DNA from: Diphasiastrum complanatum
Taxonomy: Eukaryota > Streptophyta > Lycopodiopsida > Lycopodiales > Lycopodiaceae
DNA: 64,000 nt
Direction: 5' to 3'
Assembly: GCA_029204225.1 (NCBI GenBank)
Contig: CM055101.1
Location: 45,010,180 to 45,074,179, forward strand
The notes under the pieces were generated by a model that saw nothing but the letters and a program-made list of their open reading frames with translations, was not told the origin of the DNA and ran no database searches. Shown piece by piece: positions 24,888-38,577 of this stretch (position 1 is the first letter of the stretch; the number at the start of each line of letters is the position of its first letter). A program made the position numbers and the translations under genes.

Positions 24888-25790
24888 GCGGCCGAAATAG
24901 TCATGACACGACGAGTGTCCTCATCATCACTTACCAACAAGTCATCCAAAATTTCCTCATCCTTGCCCTCATCTTGAAGTTGCATAGTATGGAGCTTCTT
25001 GCCCGTACGTCGAGGACAATCTTTGAAAAGATGCTTGCCAAGACAGAAAAAGCATAATCTGTCTTTCTTGGCCTTTTCCTTTTGCTCAGGACTGAGGGGA
25101 GACTTGTCGTAAGCACGACGAGCCATAGGAGATCCCGCCGTGCGCTTCAAAGTCTGCTACATCTGGATAGGATCCTTCTGCGAAAAGCCTTTCTGACCAG
25201 CTTGGCCAGACTTTCGCGAACCCTTCTTCTGTGGCCAGCTTGGCGCTCCAGATTCAGCGTTGGTGCACACATTACCTTCAAAGTTGAGAGCTGTAGCAAC
25301 TGCCTCTTCTAAGGTCTTGCACCCTTCATTAAGCATTGAAGGCCTCAACTCTTCACGAAGGCCAAATATGAACTTGTGGACTACTAGCCAATCGAGAATC
25401 TCTTCCGGAATCTTAATAAGCGTCTCATGATACCTATCAGCATATTCCTGCACCATGTACTGCCTCTGACGATGCAAGAGCCAAGCATCCGTCGCACGCA
25501 CATGCTCATGTGGAGGAATAAACTGAGCTCTGAAAGCTCGCTTAAACTCAAGCCAGGTGGATGGAGCCTGATTAGACTTCAACTTGTGCCACCACCTGTC
25601 AACAAAATCAGTAAAATGGTAAGCAGCTTTGTGGACCTGCCAACTGTCAGACTCCAGATCTGAAACTTCACTTAAACCCTAGCTTATCCCGTGCGCACCA
25701 ATCAGCAATGTCGATCCCTGACGATTTCCCTGCATGTACAAACATCAAAGCACACAAAACATGGTGGAGCTGGCTGCCTTGTCTCCTCCC
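24884..25790 (-). pseudogene. Gypsy element C gag
   Basis: Capsid-type block WWHKLKSNQAPSTWLEFKRA, FRAQFIPPHEHVRATDAWLL and KFIFGLREELRPSMLNE, then a Lys/Gly-rich linker and a zinc knuckle reduced to CFFCLGKHLFKDC, which lacks the usual Gly-His spacing. A stop separates the two halves near 25155. The gag N-terminus is missing where it meets LTR-like sequence near 25800. Confidence 0.82.
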
Positions 25791-25799
25791 AACCTTTGC

Positions 25800-26292
25800 T
25801 GCATAGATTATGATTCGGAATGCCTCTCTCTAGGCTCACTTATTCACAATCCACCCCTTAACCCTGACCTTTCCTAACGTCGACACATGGCCAATTCCAT
25901 GCACAGTCGACACTTGCCACTTGGCAGTACTCTGACACATAGGCTAGTGGGTAGGATGACATGTGTCACTCATACACTGGAACAAGTGTCCCCGTGAGCA
26001 TGTGACACGTGTCATGTTTGACCGGTCAACCCTGACATGTGTCACTCATTCACTGGACCAAGTGTCCCAATGAGCATATGACACGTGTCCCGTTGACTAG
26101 TCAACTCCCCTACATTTTAGGAGGTTAGTCCAGCCACTCCTAATAAATGACCCAGTACCCCATGCCAAAGCTAAGCACGACTCTCTGAGGTCCAATGCCA
26201 ACTAATTACAATTTATTTACAATCTACTTACAAAACGTACATGTGTCTTTGAAAACTGTAAATAATCGGGACAGGGAGTAAAGGCTCTAACA
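25800..26292 (-). repeat. LTR (TGTTAGAGCC type) between gypsy bodies D and C
   Basis: On the minus strand it starts TGTTAGAGCCTTTACTCCCT right after the stop of a gypsy C-terminus and a purine-rich GAGTGGAAAGGGA tract, as a 3' LTR should. The same sequence recurs in inverted orientation at 40354-40874, which confirms a repeat unit. Shared phrases include the TTGACCGGTCAA palindrome and GTGTCACTCAT. The low-coordinate end is not sharply defined; no primer site was seen between it and the gag of element C. Confidence 0.7.
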
Positions 26293-29200
26293 TCCCTTTC
26301 CACTCAAAAAAAGACATCGTCCGCGATGACCAAACTAGGGTGCTGTGCACGCAAACCGTGCGCGGTCTCCCAGGCAACATTTGCAGGAGGTCTTCCATGC
26401 CAAGCAACTAGATATGTCAAAGATCAAGCGGTTACACAGACGTTTCTCTCGCCTATCGAATATCCTTGTTGGCTCATGGATCTCCTCTCCATGCTCCTGA
26501 ATAGAGTCACAATTGACTCACCTCCGTACACCGGAGTTGTCGACAACAACTGGCCTAATCAAGCCTCCTACGATAACCAGCATCCCATACTACTGGCGAT
26601 CGCACTCGGCTCTCACTAGCACCACAATTGCTTGTCTTAAGTTGTTTCAAGTAACTCAAGCATTTCACTCATTGAGTTAAACATCAGCTGTACTAGGCAC
26701 TTTGAGGAATTCCCACCGTAACAAAACTAGTAGGCCTATAACCATATTGGGCCACCAAAAGTTACATAGGATCATCTCATAGGTCCAATCAACTCTACCA
26801 TGGTATAATTTAGGCAAGTGTGAGCAAAGAAATCAGAGCTCTCCTTCTGAGACTCTACTTGGCCAAGATTTACCTCTCTCACAACTTCCTTACAATAAAC
26901 AATGAGGATCCTCTTGCTAAATCTTCTGATCTCAGCAATTAGGTCATTCTCTATGACCGCAAAAGACATCTGATACAATATATGAGATAATGCATCAGGC
27001 ACACGATTTTTGATACCTTTCATGTACCGAATTTCCATGTGAAATTCCTGCATCAATTCAGCCCACTTGGCTAATTGCAGAAATACTTAAAAATGTCATG
27101 GTCGGCATATACAAACCCGCACCACACAAATAATGCCTCCATACTTTCAAAGCATGGACAGTGGCATACAACTCTTCTGAACAGGGTTGAGCTTCTCACT
27201 CACAAAGGCCACTGGCCTACCCTCTTGCATCAGATTGTCCCAACGACGACATCACTCGCATCTGTTATTATGACAAATGGTTTATGAGGGTCTTCTATCT
27301 TTAATGTGACAAAGTCAGCCACAACTTGTTTCAAAGCGTCGAAACTTCATTGCTGATGAACTTCTGTCCACTTATTATTCTATAGCATATCGGTCAAAGG
27401 TGCAGCCATGTGTGAACAACCCTTCACACCTTGCAATAAAACCCAAACAATCCAAGAGAGCCTCTCAATACCGTCAAGTCTGTAGGTACAGGCCACGGAA
27501 GGAGAACAACTTTCCTTGGATTCGGTTTTATGCCTTCAGCTAACACGATAACACCCAAATACGCTATTTTATTATTATTAGCAACAAGATTTTATCCCTC
27601 AGGGTTGACAAAACAGTTCTAAGGTGAGTTACATGCAACACGTCACCACAACTGTAAACCAAAACGTCATCCATAAACAGTCAGAGTACATCGTTCATCA
27701 ACATCATAGATGTTGTTGGGGCATTAGTCAATCAAAGGCATAACCAAAAAGTTACAGTGACTGAAACAAGTTCTGAAGGCAGTCTTACGCACATGCACTT
27801 CATGAACTCTGAGTTACTGATATCCATTTTTCAAACAACTTTGCTAAAACAGTAGCACCGTACAATACCGGATCATCAATATGCAGAATAGGATAACAAT
27901 GCTTGACAAACTCCTTGAACATTGGGCGTCCCATACCGTCCTTTGCCCCTGGGGAGTTCAAGTATTGATAAGCCCACACACATACGCCATCTCTTGGTCT
28001 AGGTTCATAAGTAAGTCAACTTGTTCTTGCCATATGTTACTTTTGGAACCAACAGTAAACATATCAAACAAAAACAAAAACACATATGCTTACAACGAAC
28101 CCCCACATACTAAGCTGCCATGATCAAAAGTCCTAAAGGCACATCAGGCTCACCTCAAAGTGAATGGATTCTACCATCACGCTGGAACTCACACACGTGA
28201 GTACCCCAAGCGATGTAGAGTTTCCGTACTATGTGCCAACATATCCCAAGTACCACATCAAAACATGCCAAACACATTATCTTTATATCCAACTTCTTAC
28301 CTAACTTGAATGGTTAATGGCATATCCACAACCCTGAAACCTCCCCCAACTACCCTTTCCATGAGCCCTCATGACTGTGTACTGGTACAGGGATGGTTGT
28401 GTGTGCTCACAGTCAACCTTTCAGTCAAAGTCAAGTACGTTATGAGAGGACCTAGTGTCAAGCAGAACACACATTCACTGTCCAGTAATAACAATCAAGA
28501 AGTACCTAGAAATTGATACATGTGTTGCATCGTTTTCAAAAATTGTGGCAAAAGAAATAACATTAACCTTACCTGATCATCGACACTTTCACAAGATGAA
28601 GAGTACTTCCCTGAACTTCATCCTGCTCCAGCTCTTCAATAGCCATAGGTGCTTGTGCCTGCTTCACTAGAAAATTGCATGAAGTCCGCAATGGATTCCG
28701 TGGACATTCCTTCCACATGCCTTCTACCAAGTAACCAAAGCAAAACTTTCTCATTTGGAACACTCTTGGTCATATGCAGCAATAGCAACAAAGATTGTTG
28801 GCCCCTTCGGAACATCGGATTGCCCATACCATCGTTGTCCCTAGAAGCTACAACTACTGCACTGAAGGACCGCACCGAAGAATGCTGACCTCTTTGGACA
28901 TTAGACCGCCCATACAATCCTTTGTCCTTGGAAGCCCTGCTCCTCCTTTCAGGTCACTTGAAACTTGCCTTTGCACAAATTGACTTTAATCCTTTTGAGC
29001 CTATGGTTACCCCAAGAGCCAAAAAACTGCCTGAACCTTATTATCGTGTTTCAACAACAGAGCTATCTGAACTGCTCCTTGAAGGGTACGAGTCTGCTTC
29101 TTTACAACAAAAAGTTTTGAGACTTCCATGCAAGACCTCCACAAAATGAAACACTTAAACAATCATACCGCTTAAGGTTCTTGTGAGGATCTTGATGTCT

Positions 29201-29370
29201 TCAACATTCAAGGATTTGTTGCAAAATCACCTCCATAGAATCCACCTTGGCTGCCACTTCCTCAATTCTCAGTATCTCGGTGCTAGAACCCTCCAACGGA
29301 TCCGTGTTTACAGTGTTGCAAACCTGTCCACTTGCTTAGAGGTCGAAATTTTCAGCAAACGCTGATTCCG
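26293..29370 (-). pseudogene. Gypsy element D, decayed gag to integrase end
   Basis: Minus strand, high to low coordinates: gag remnants (about 29370-28640), a damaged zinc-knuckle region near 28740 (CFGYLVEGMWKEC), RT scraps (about 28130-27400), RNase H end MMQEFHMEIRYMKGIKNRVP with DALSHILYQMSF (27056 to about 26950), integrase tail phrases (YGYRPTSFVTVGIPQS) and a chromodomain-like end WHGRPPANVAWE with the stop just before 26293. Numerous stops and deletions. Its 3' flank is the LTR at 25800-26292 while its 5' LTR (30196-30661) is of another sequence type, so this stretch is a mosaic or two superposed elements. Confidence 0.7.
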
Positions 29371-30180
29371 CCTTAAAAGAAATTCCTCAAGACCTGGAAC
29401 AGGGTCAGGATTACCTCCTCCTTCAGAGATGTGCAGGGCTGCAGCAAATGATCGCTGATTGGACCAGTGATTGATGCTAAAAATTCCGCCTTAGAATAGC
29501 CTCAGAATAGCTTCAGAACAGCTGTCTAAAAAAAACATTGGAAAGAGGGATATGAAACGCCAAAAAACACTGGAAGGAGGGCGCTAGATCAACGCTAGAA
29601 CAACGGGAACTAAGCACTCCAATTCTCCACAGATTTGTATGTTATTTTCCTCCCTAGATCAGCGCTGGAATAGTAGCAAATTGGGCACTCAATCAGTAGG
29701 AACGCTAGATCAGTAGGAACTGACCACCCCAACTACCACCAGATTCCACACTTTTTAGAACATTTTTTTTTTCCTTTGCTAGCGCTGAAGGAGAGCTGTA
29801 GGAGGGCGATAGACCAGCAGAAGAAATTTTGCACCAAATTTGATTTCTTTAGGCTCCCAATAGGCTGGAACATCAGCGCTGGAGGTCCTGAAAACCTCTG
29901 CAATCTGTCTCCTCTTATTTAAATCCCTTTTCCCTCCTTTTCAGCGATGGAAATTTGCTACAGAAGGGCGATGGAGCATCTGAAATTTTTTACTAAGTTT
30001 TCTCCTTCAAAACGGGTGGTTGTGGGCTCCTTGTATGCAGGAACAGCAGCGCTGGAGGCCCACCTTTCTTCTTCAATCTGTCTCCCACGTTTTCTCCCTC
30101 AAAAATCCCTCAAAAACAAGCAAAATCTGACAATTTTAAACTTTCTATCTCTAGAACGACGTTTTCTCTCTCTAGAACGA
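29371..30180 (-). other. Element D leader with recurrent GCGCTGGA/GCGATGGA phrases
   Basis: Untranslated leader between gag and the primer site. Short phrases close to AGCGCTGGA or GCGATGGA occur about nine times on the plus strand between 29440 and 30050. No ORF supported. Confidence 0.5.
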
Positions 30181-30193
30181 GGCTCTAATACCA
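30181..30193 (-). other. Element D primer binding site
   Basis: Minus strand TGGTATTAGAGCC, one base from the initiator-Met complement, two bases inside the LTR. Confidence 0.85.
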
Positions 30194-30195
30194 AT

Positions 30196-30661
30196 TGTCA
30201 CAAGCCAGTCTCTACAAGCTCGTGAATCCTAGAAGCCGGTGTGTAGAATGAACCTCCTAACCATAGGCATCCCCTCCTTGAGTCCTTCTACCTGCTATTC
30301 CCGTCAACTGGCACATGGCATCCACCTGTGGGTGATCAGTTCACTTGGCATGCCTAGCCCCTGTGACCTATGAATACTGAGTGTCTCACAGGGTACCGCC
30401 CCCGTGCCGTGCCAAAGACCTGTGACCCTCTTGGTCACCCCGACTACTGGCCGGCTAGCATCTTGTCACTGACGGCTAGGGTCCCGACGGTCAAGACACA
30501 CCGCATCTCTGGCAACTTGTCAGGCGGCCACACCGGGTCACTGCTCGTGATGCACCGGTACAGATGTCCTCCTCGGTCACTGACCCTTGCCAATACTAGG
30601 CCTCAGGCTTTGGTAACCGGCCGTGCCAAGGTCATGATAGAGTCGTAACTGGACTCTAACA
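30196..30661 (-). repeat. Element D 5' LTR
   Basis: 466 bp with TG/CA ends (TGTTAGAGTCCAGTTACGAC...TTGTGACA on the minus strand). It is homologous to the LTR at 42766-43236, sharing phrases such as CGGTGTGT and CCTTGCCAA. Confidence 0.82.
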
Positions 30662-33600
30662 GCAACCGGTTGTTGAGGTCACCTCACCTTTTCTGACGCC
30701 TCGCATTTCTTTTGTGTTGTTTACAAGTCATTTTAGAAATAGTTATCGTTATCAAGAAGCACACTAATTACGTGTTTGGTCACCTCATTTTAGAAATAGT
30801 TATCGTTATGAAGAAGGACACTAATTACGTGTTTGGTCAGTATATAGCTAAGAATTTTACCCTTGTTAATCATTCTTAATGAAATTGAATAAACTTAATT
30901 TATTTTCATCTCCAAAAATTTATGACTCATACTCAATTCTAGTTGCAACTTATTCAAATCAAGTAAGGAGTGTATTGTTTTGCTTTTTGGGCTTTGTATT
31001 ATTGGATGTACATTTGATCATGTGTAACTAGAGTTTGGGACACCCCAGGACCATACTTGGCCCTTTTGTTGTTTAGGTATGTGCCTAAAAGCGTGTTATA
31101 ATTTTTGTTTGGGCAAGAATTAGGCTTGAATACATGTCACATCAAAGCAAACTATACCTTGTTGGAGAGAGGAGCTTGCAAGTTTTAGGAAAGTTTCTTT
31201 GCATGTTAAAAGATACAACTAATTAAGCTGTTTTTAGCTAGTTTGATGACCAAATGACCTTGTGCTTGCTGTTGTAACACCCATAACAAAGATGCATGTA
31301 AGAGGAGGGGTGATAGGGCAGGTTAGTCAGAGAGGAATTTGATGCTTAGATACAGACCTAGGCTCCTCTTTCATCCCTCTTGATCAACTATAAGTAAAGG
31401 AGGGCGCAGAGGAGGGCACTATACCTTTGTGCTTTTATGTGATTTGCAAAAGGCACGTTAGAGGGAAGGAGAAGATCTTCTATGACCTATACTTGTACGC
31501 GTGGAGACAAACATCTCTTCATCGGTCACCTTTTGACAACTAACATATTGCTCTTCACACCTAATCCACTCAACCTTTAACGGATTCCTGTTGGATGTTT
31601 GTCTTGCAGATCACTTCTCAAGCCGTGTGTGTGGTCAACTTCATCAACAGAAAGAAGTGCACACTGGCCTTGTTCCACACCTTCTCATTGCTAGACCTAA
31701 AGAAGTCTACACCCACTAGTTTTGCCTACTACTTCCTAGTTCTTGATCTAGTATTGGCCAGACGAGATTGATTGCAGAGGATGTGGCCAATGATGGCTTC
31801 TAGCCTGTTCAGAGGTCACACGACAGATGTGGTCTATTTTCAAAACATTGTGTTTGGAGGGGTGTTCCAGGCATAGTCTGAGGAGCTTGTAGGGGTTGTT
31901 TGACCTATGTTCTCTATGTTGGAGCTAGTAGACCGTGAGGGATGCCCTCTCAATCTCATATATGAGTTTATGAAATGCATGGGTGAGGCACTTCAAAGTA
32001 CGGAATTGGACGAGGATAGGTACCACTTCCCCCCACATTCTTGTAATTGAATCAGACTGTAAATGTTTTATTTTTGCTTTACTTTTGTGCTTTGAAGAAC
32101 CATCAACTTATCTTTGCAATGTGCCTCATGCAAGAAGGAGGAGCTACTCTATGTTTTGCAGACTGGATGGGACTATTTCCACAGACCCATACATTCTGTG
32201 GCCCACATGCTGCACCCCTTGTGGTGCTCTACTAAATGTGCAGTTGACACGGAGCTCCACCGAGGATGGGTGGTGTACATTGAACACATTTGGCCGACAT
32301 AGGTCTTGCAAATAATGTGACTAGTCTATTTGTTTACACTCTTTATCCTCTAGTCGTATTTGTAGTGAATGCATGCGCGTATGACCAATGTATTTTGTAG
32401 ATTGACACATGATAGGGTTCTTCTTCCAATAGGTCCACCAACTCCAAGTGACAGAGCAAAATATGGTAAAGTTTGAGTGAATTTGTGGCCTTTTGATCAA
32501 GAGCAATGCCAATTAAAGAAGGATTACTTGTGACCCATGGTGGAGGTTTCATGGTCCCAACACTCTTGACCTTCAACATTTGGCTTAGAAAATCCTCTCA
32601 TAGGATTGTTTAGCTTCCGCTTATGAGCGGAATTGAAGCACATGGGTCATGTATTACATGAAGAGGAAGAACAAGCTCTCTATTGAGCAGTATAGGTAGT
32701 TGGTGTTCGTGAACACAAATGGATGCATGTTGAGAGACACACACACACACACCGGTTCATGGAGGTGAGTTAGTGTCTTACTTGATAATCGAACTATTTT
32801 ATGGAGTACTTGAATCGTAAGAGGTGGTGGATTATTATGGGTCTATCAATGAGTCATAGGGGAATGGGATGATGTGGCCCAGATAGGCTGCATAGGCGTC
32901 CAGTGAGGTGTCACAGTGCACTACTAGTGGTGTGGAGGGTATAAGTATACCCATTGGGCTCTCACTAGTGTATGCTTGATTGTGGTGCTAGTAGCTACAT
33001 GCTGCTGGTATGACTCCTCTATCCCTTGAGCCATAGCTTGGGGGCTAGATCCGTATGATCTAGGTTTGGTTGGGTTGGTTTGTCCACCATCCGATTCCCT
33101 TGTGTTGCTTTGTTGTGGCTTGCTTGGTGGCCAGTGCATCCTTGGTTAGGGACTTTATAAGAAGACTAGAAAGGAAGAGAGGAATACCCTTATTGAGAGC
33201 AAAACTAATAATTCCAATTCTTCTTCCACAGAGGCAAATCAATATCAGCAAAGCACCAAAGGACAAGTTGATGAAGATCAATTTGAAAATCAAGATCAAG
33301 TTTTGTCCTAGAGCATTAGTGATCAGGAGGAAAGTCAAAACAAAGAGCTTATTTATATGAACAATGCATACCTCTACAATTGTAGCTTAAACGTGGAGTA
33401 CAATCCGATTTTCAAGAATTTAATCTCGCTCCAATAATCAGCAGTTATGATCGCATTAAATAGATAATGATCTATATGGATATACTTCTGAACATGGATC
33501 AAGCGAGCGGCATAACAATGATAAAAAGTTCAAATACCAATACAACAACGAGCTTTTCAATGATAAAATTGGTAATAACACTGCTTCAATGGAGTCAACT

Positions 33601-33769
33601 ACAGGGATTACATTTCAAGATTTGAAGCATTGAACAACCAATTAGTGTATCTAATATGATATCAACAAAAGGAGTTGATAAAGATCTAACCAGTTTTCTT
33701 GGGTTAGAGGATGTCATTAATCCTACTATCAAGAAAAACAAGTTCATATGGAAAGCAGATTTAAGGCTG
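30662..33769. other. Intron 3 spacer with small repeats
   Basis: No supported gene. A 57-bp tandem duplication lies at 30728-30839 (units start TCATTTTAGAAATAGTTATC at 30728 and 30785, a few mismatches). The 110-codon frame at 31983-32315 has no recognisable motif. At 33145-33420 a Ser/Gln/Asn-rich frame is interrupted by stops. A short (AC)n is at about 32740-32757. Confidence 0.5.
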
Positions 33770-34800
33770 TCAGTCGTGAAGCTGTCCTAGTGTTAAAGTC
33801 ACGAATGAGAAAGATGTAACCTAGTGCTGCATAGTTGATAATATCTAAAGAAAGATCAATATATGGTGAACCAACACCCTCCACAAAGGAAGGGGATGCT
33901 GGAGGAAAATAACAGGCTGCAACGAAGATGTCCCTGTCTTAACCAATGCTATGTCCATCGATGTAGAACTAATTGTGTGGCGAATGCTCTTTCAAATGCT
34001 CATCATGACTGACGAACTCAAAAATGGGGTGTAGTGACTCCCTATATATGCAAGCAAAACCACCTACCATTGGCGGATCTCATCTCATGTTGATAGATCG
34101 AGTCCCATCTATAACCTGGAAAAGTAGGTATTCCTCTCTTCTGACTCTCATGAGTCTCCATGAAGAGCGATAGATCTTTCTCACCAATAAAGTCAATTAG
34201 ATCACCAGCAGTGGACAATGAATGTATGTCGTTGCAATTCCAAACTCCAATATGCAACCGGCATGGATGGGGCTCTAATGTGCTCCCAATATTGGGCATT
34301 ACAATTTCCTATTCTTGGAATCTTTAGACGTGTTGTCAATGTATCGAATTCGACCAAGATCATCATCCATATAAATTTGGGAACCTCATAACTTGGCTCT
34401 ACAGCTTAAAGCATCCCGACATCTCTCTAGAGATCCAAAATGGATGATTATCGTGGTATTATCTCTTGTTGTTGTCCAGGCTAAATCAAGATCTCTAGTA
34501 TGGTGTTCAAGTGTATTTTCGAGGAAACTTTTTGCTTCTTCAAGAGCATTTTAGGTATCCATAATGTTTCTTATTCTAATACTGAGTGCTTTATGCTCCC
34601 TAGATTTCTCTTCAGAAAGGGAGCTGAGATAACTGACGAAATAGGGCCGCCTGGCTTACTGCTTTTTTTGAGAATTGCTACCCAAGAAAGAGCTTCTTCC
34701 TTTTGCTTCTCGAATCTGTCCTCCAATTCTTTGAATTTGTCTTCCTTTGAGTTTGGTATTTGGAGACATATTTATGCTGTTACGTAGACTATGACACTTG
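33770..34800 (-). pseudogene. LINE ORF1 end and endonuclease fragment
   Basis: The minus strand near 34300-34042 encodes an exonuclease/endonuclease/phosphatase N-terminus: LHIGVWNCNDIHSLSTAGDL, SLFMETHESQKRGI, FPGYRWDSI, with the catalytic Glu in FMETHE. Below 34040 more of the same domain can be traced next to positions matching 39060-39180. Above 34320 it resembles LINE ORF1 (AARLELQ-type helices, broken). It would nick target DNA for target-primed reverse transcription. RT is absent. Confidence 0.65.
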
Positions 34801-36317
34801 AGATGCATTATTTGGAAAAAAAAAACTTTCTAGCAGCAAATGACAATAAAGCTTTATTTCTTTCTCTCTCTAGTTTGAATGACTGTTGACGGATGCTACA
34901 TGATCTTTGTGATTGAAGTTGGTGTGAATTTGAGGTCAAATTCAACATTCATTTTGATTGTCGTAGAATGACATGCAGGTGATTGTGATTGCAACCATAG
35001 ATGGCTGCCATAGAAATCGTGACGGTAACATGTGTGAAACTAATATATGAAATCTTAGGATGCTAATGTGAAGGCTCTTGTGAATGCAATCAGCCTTTTC
35101 CGTTAGGTTAACTACACATGACTGAATGGGCAAAAGACAATTTTGTAGAGATTTTGCCAAATTTTAAAACAATTGGTAAAGCCAATTGTGAGAGTATACC
35201 CTTCAAGGTTCAGTTCATGCATGTTGGTCCATCGCATCGATTGAATTCTTCCAACATGTTTTTGTATCAAATGAAACCTATTTGAGTCACTTCAAAGGTG
35301 CATACCCATCAAAATCTCACATGAAGCAAATTTTGTTCTGACATTTTTCCTTCTCTTACTAAGGATCTTCAAACCTTTGATATCAAGTTTGCATGCTAGC
35401 CTTATTAATACTTGAATGTACACGTTAACTAGACTATAGATATTAGCCAACGAAGTTCATGGGTATGTCTTAAATTTGTTTTCCATTTTGAGAGTCACGG
35501 GCGAATGATAGGTCACAATAGCATATGAATGGTGGGTGATAGCAGGTTTCTAAATATCATTATTTTATTACAAACAAGGTATTTATAGTCCAATCTTGTA
35601 ATGAGTGAGCACTTTGTTTCAAACAAAGTATTCACAACTGTACCAACGTTGTTTGTATAGGGCACTTTAAATCCTTTTTTGACTTGTTTGATCGGTTACA
35701 TCAAATTGAATTCATAGAGGTTATGGGGATTGGAAGGGGCCATTGCTTTCAAAGTATACTTATGCAAATTTTTGAGTATCACAGTTCCAACTTCTGTCGA
35801 AGTAGTACAAGATCTCTTAGCATAAACTTCCAAACATAAAAACATGCAGAAACCTATCTAGTTATTATAGTGGTACTTGGTAAGTGAATATGCTGGTGTG
35901 TATGCATCAGTTCAAGCATATGTAACACATGTTAAAATTGAAGTGACACGCCAGCTAGCTTCGTAAGGGCAACTAGGATATTTGAGTCACGAGTTAAGCG
36001 TTTTACTTTCAAGGATCTCTATTGCTGCTGCAAGGACTTTTCATACTTGACAGTTTCATCTTTCGCATGATTTCTGATACTTGTTGCTAGAAGTGGCTTG
36101 TCTAGAAGAACATATCCTAGTTTATGGGAACTTTGTATGCATTTAACCACAAATAACGTGAGAATAGTTTATTTTCTAACTCCATTGCACTTTTATTTAT
36201 TTGTATATAATGAGGTTTTATTCCACAAGGAATTGTTTGGCATCCAACTATGCTCAATTTTGTGATTACATTATAGTTCAATGCAGGGTAAGGAAAGTTT
36301 TCATTAAAAAATTGCAG
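34801..36317. other. End of intron 3
   Basis: AT-rich, no element recognised; ends in AAAAAATTGCAG, the exon 4 acceptor. Confidence 0.6.
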
Positions 36318-36384
36318 GTTGGTGGATGAAGCATTGAGCAACAATGTCAAAGTTGGCATCTGCAGCACCTCCAATGAAAAAGCG
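36318..36384 (+). CDS. CBBY: CbbY phosphatase exon 4: HAD motif II
   Basis: 67 bp: one base completing an Arg codon, then LVDEALSNNVKVGICSTSNE KA. ICSTSN is HAD motif II (Ser/Thr that positions the phosphoryl group). Acceptor TTGCAG and donor GTAATA are canonical. It is the smallest exon, isolated by 14.9 kb on the left and 15.6 kb on the right, so automatic gene finders may miss it. Confidence 0.94.
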
Positions 36385-37220
36385 GTAATAACGGATTGCT
36401 TGGTGCAACCTATTCAGGAACTGATTTTCTAGTATGATATGTTGTAATTGAATTAGATAACTCAAATAGCACTTTTTCATTGCCGTTATAAGGCAAAGTT
36501 AACAATGTTTTAGACAAGGTCACCGATACTTGAAGAAACTATTTTGTGTATCATCAATATGCAAAATGGCAGAACGTTTCTACTCAAGAATCAATTCGCA
36601 TATGAAAAACGCATCACGTATATAACATGGTTTGAATCATGAGGCAATGTGGAAAATAAATACATCACAATGTGTAGGATTTGGTCAATATAAGAAAGGG
36701 AGTAAATGGGATCATTTGTGTATTGAACGGAGAATTATTTAGGTAATTTGCAGCAAACTGGTCTTTGACTGTATGGAGCTAAATCTATACTTGGGATTGC
36801 CATAGAGCATAACAAACACCAAAAAGAGCTTGAATCTCCATGAAGGGCACAAAGAAAAAGGAAACCTTGATTCTATTTTTTGTGCCAAACATGGTACACA
36901 AAGTGAAAGAAGTACATCTATGTATGAAATCAAAACCATCTAGAGAGAGAAAAAAAACGGAACTGATGTACATTATGTCTTGTCAGTAAACGTAGGTACA
37001 AAAGACAGAATAAGTACATGTCAACTGTGTCATAACGATAGGATCTAAATAAACGTCTCCATAACTAATAGTAAAAAAAGGTACTAATCTACATGAATGT
37101 AAATAAATAAATCAACATCAAACTGAGCTCTCTAAATAGAGCAAATTGGAGTGAGGTACCTAGATACATTTGGAAAAGAATGTGATGGAGGTGATGGTGG
37201 TGTTGTCATCGCCGAAGGGA
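36385..37220. other. Start of intron 4
   Basis: Non-coding, no element recognised. Confidence 0.55.
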
Positions 37221-37243
37221 GAGAAAGAAAGAAAGAAAGAAAG
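37221..37243. repeat. (GAAA)n simple repeat at the 3' end of the half-LINE
   Basis: About five GAAA units directly abutting the conserved LINE 3' terminus (CTTTATTAACGTCTTTT on the plus strand). Confidence 0.9.
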
Positions 37244-38577
37244 CTTTATTAACGTCTTTTCCATGCCAAAAGGCGTATAAGACGAACGAGTACATCAGAT
37301 AAAGTTGGACACAAGACAGATCAGTGCCGTCAAAGCAAAATAACAAAACTAACTAAGAAGAGATTCATATAGCCAGGATTATATGGTGCGTAGACCATTT
37401 ACATGTTCAACTGGACATCTCTTCATTTCTCTATCTCAAACTCTATCTCAGATCTTCTCATTAACTATAGGCTTCCGATCGACAAGTCTGATAATACCAT
37501 CACGATAGATAAGCCGCTTGCCAGTTGATAGAGCTTCTTGTCTTGCCTTCTTACGTTCTTGAACTTGGATGAAGGTAAGATCTTCGTCCAGGTAGACTTT
37601 GGCATCCCGCAATTGGAATCTCTTCCCTAAAACTTCACGCCGGTGAGACACTGATGTGAAGCGGATGACAAGAGTATCCAGGTCCTTCTTAGGTCGCCAG
37701 GCAGTTTCCATACCTTTGCTATGGTGTTGAAGATTTCCTTCCAAAAACTTCTCAGCTTCTTTGACAACATTTTGAGAGTTCGGGATACCTCTAACACGAA
37801 CATTGAGAGCTTTATGTTCTCCCAGACGGCTCTCAGTGAACGTGGCTGAGATAAACGAAGGTGAAGGCGAAGGTGGAGAGATAATTGTAGACGAACCTTT
37901 AAGCACATCTGCCCATGACTGGACAGTCATATGGTGCTGTTCCACCTGATTTTTGAGATGTTGGATCAACTTCTGAAGATGCGATTGCACCCCTAGAAGC
38001 AGAGAATCATGAGAAGCCAGTTGCTCTCTGTGATTGTTAAAGTATTCAAATAGACGGAGTTGATCATCCCGAAGAAGTTTGACCAAGGCATATGGAGGGA
38101 AAGAAACAGGTGCTACTGGAGTGTCTGGAGTCAAGGGAATAGCTACAGTAGTTTCACTATTATCAAGAATAGGGTTTGATGGGGAGATAGGAACTGCGAC
38201 AGGCATAGAAGGAGAAGGGGTATGCGGATCTGGCTGTAAGGAAGATGCTGAAGCTATGCTGGAAACAGAGGATGGTTCAGGAGTAGAGGCAACGGCTCCT
38301 TTGCGACGTGGCATATCTTATTGCGATGGAGGAGGGCGCTCAAACCTGCAGAAGATCAGCAATAGCGAGGGCACACCTGCAGCGGCAGGGCATCAGCGTT
38401 GGACAGCGATGGAGCAGTCGCGATTGGTAGCGATGGAGCAGATCCGCAACAACAGGGTAGAGCAGCGGTGGAGGGCCAGCAACTCAGGGTAGAAAAGAAG
38501 CGATGGAGGCCCAGCAGGGCAGCGATGGAGGGCACCCACAGCAGAGCATCCGCCATCCCTGGTGCTGGCCGCTGGCT

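Noticed and set aside
31983..32315. 110-codon ORF in intron 3
   Set aside because: No motif, no codon pattern or neighbour that supports a gene; overlapping frames of similar length exist.
38079..38492. 137-codon plus-strand ORF opposite the half-LINE ORF1
   Set aside because: A shadow of ORF1 and the GC-rich leader; it has no independent similarity or start context.
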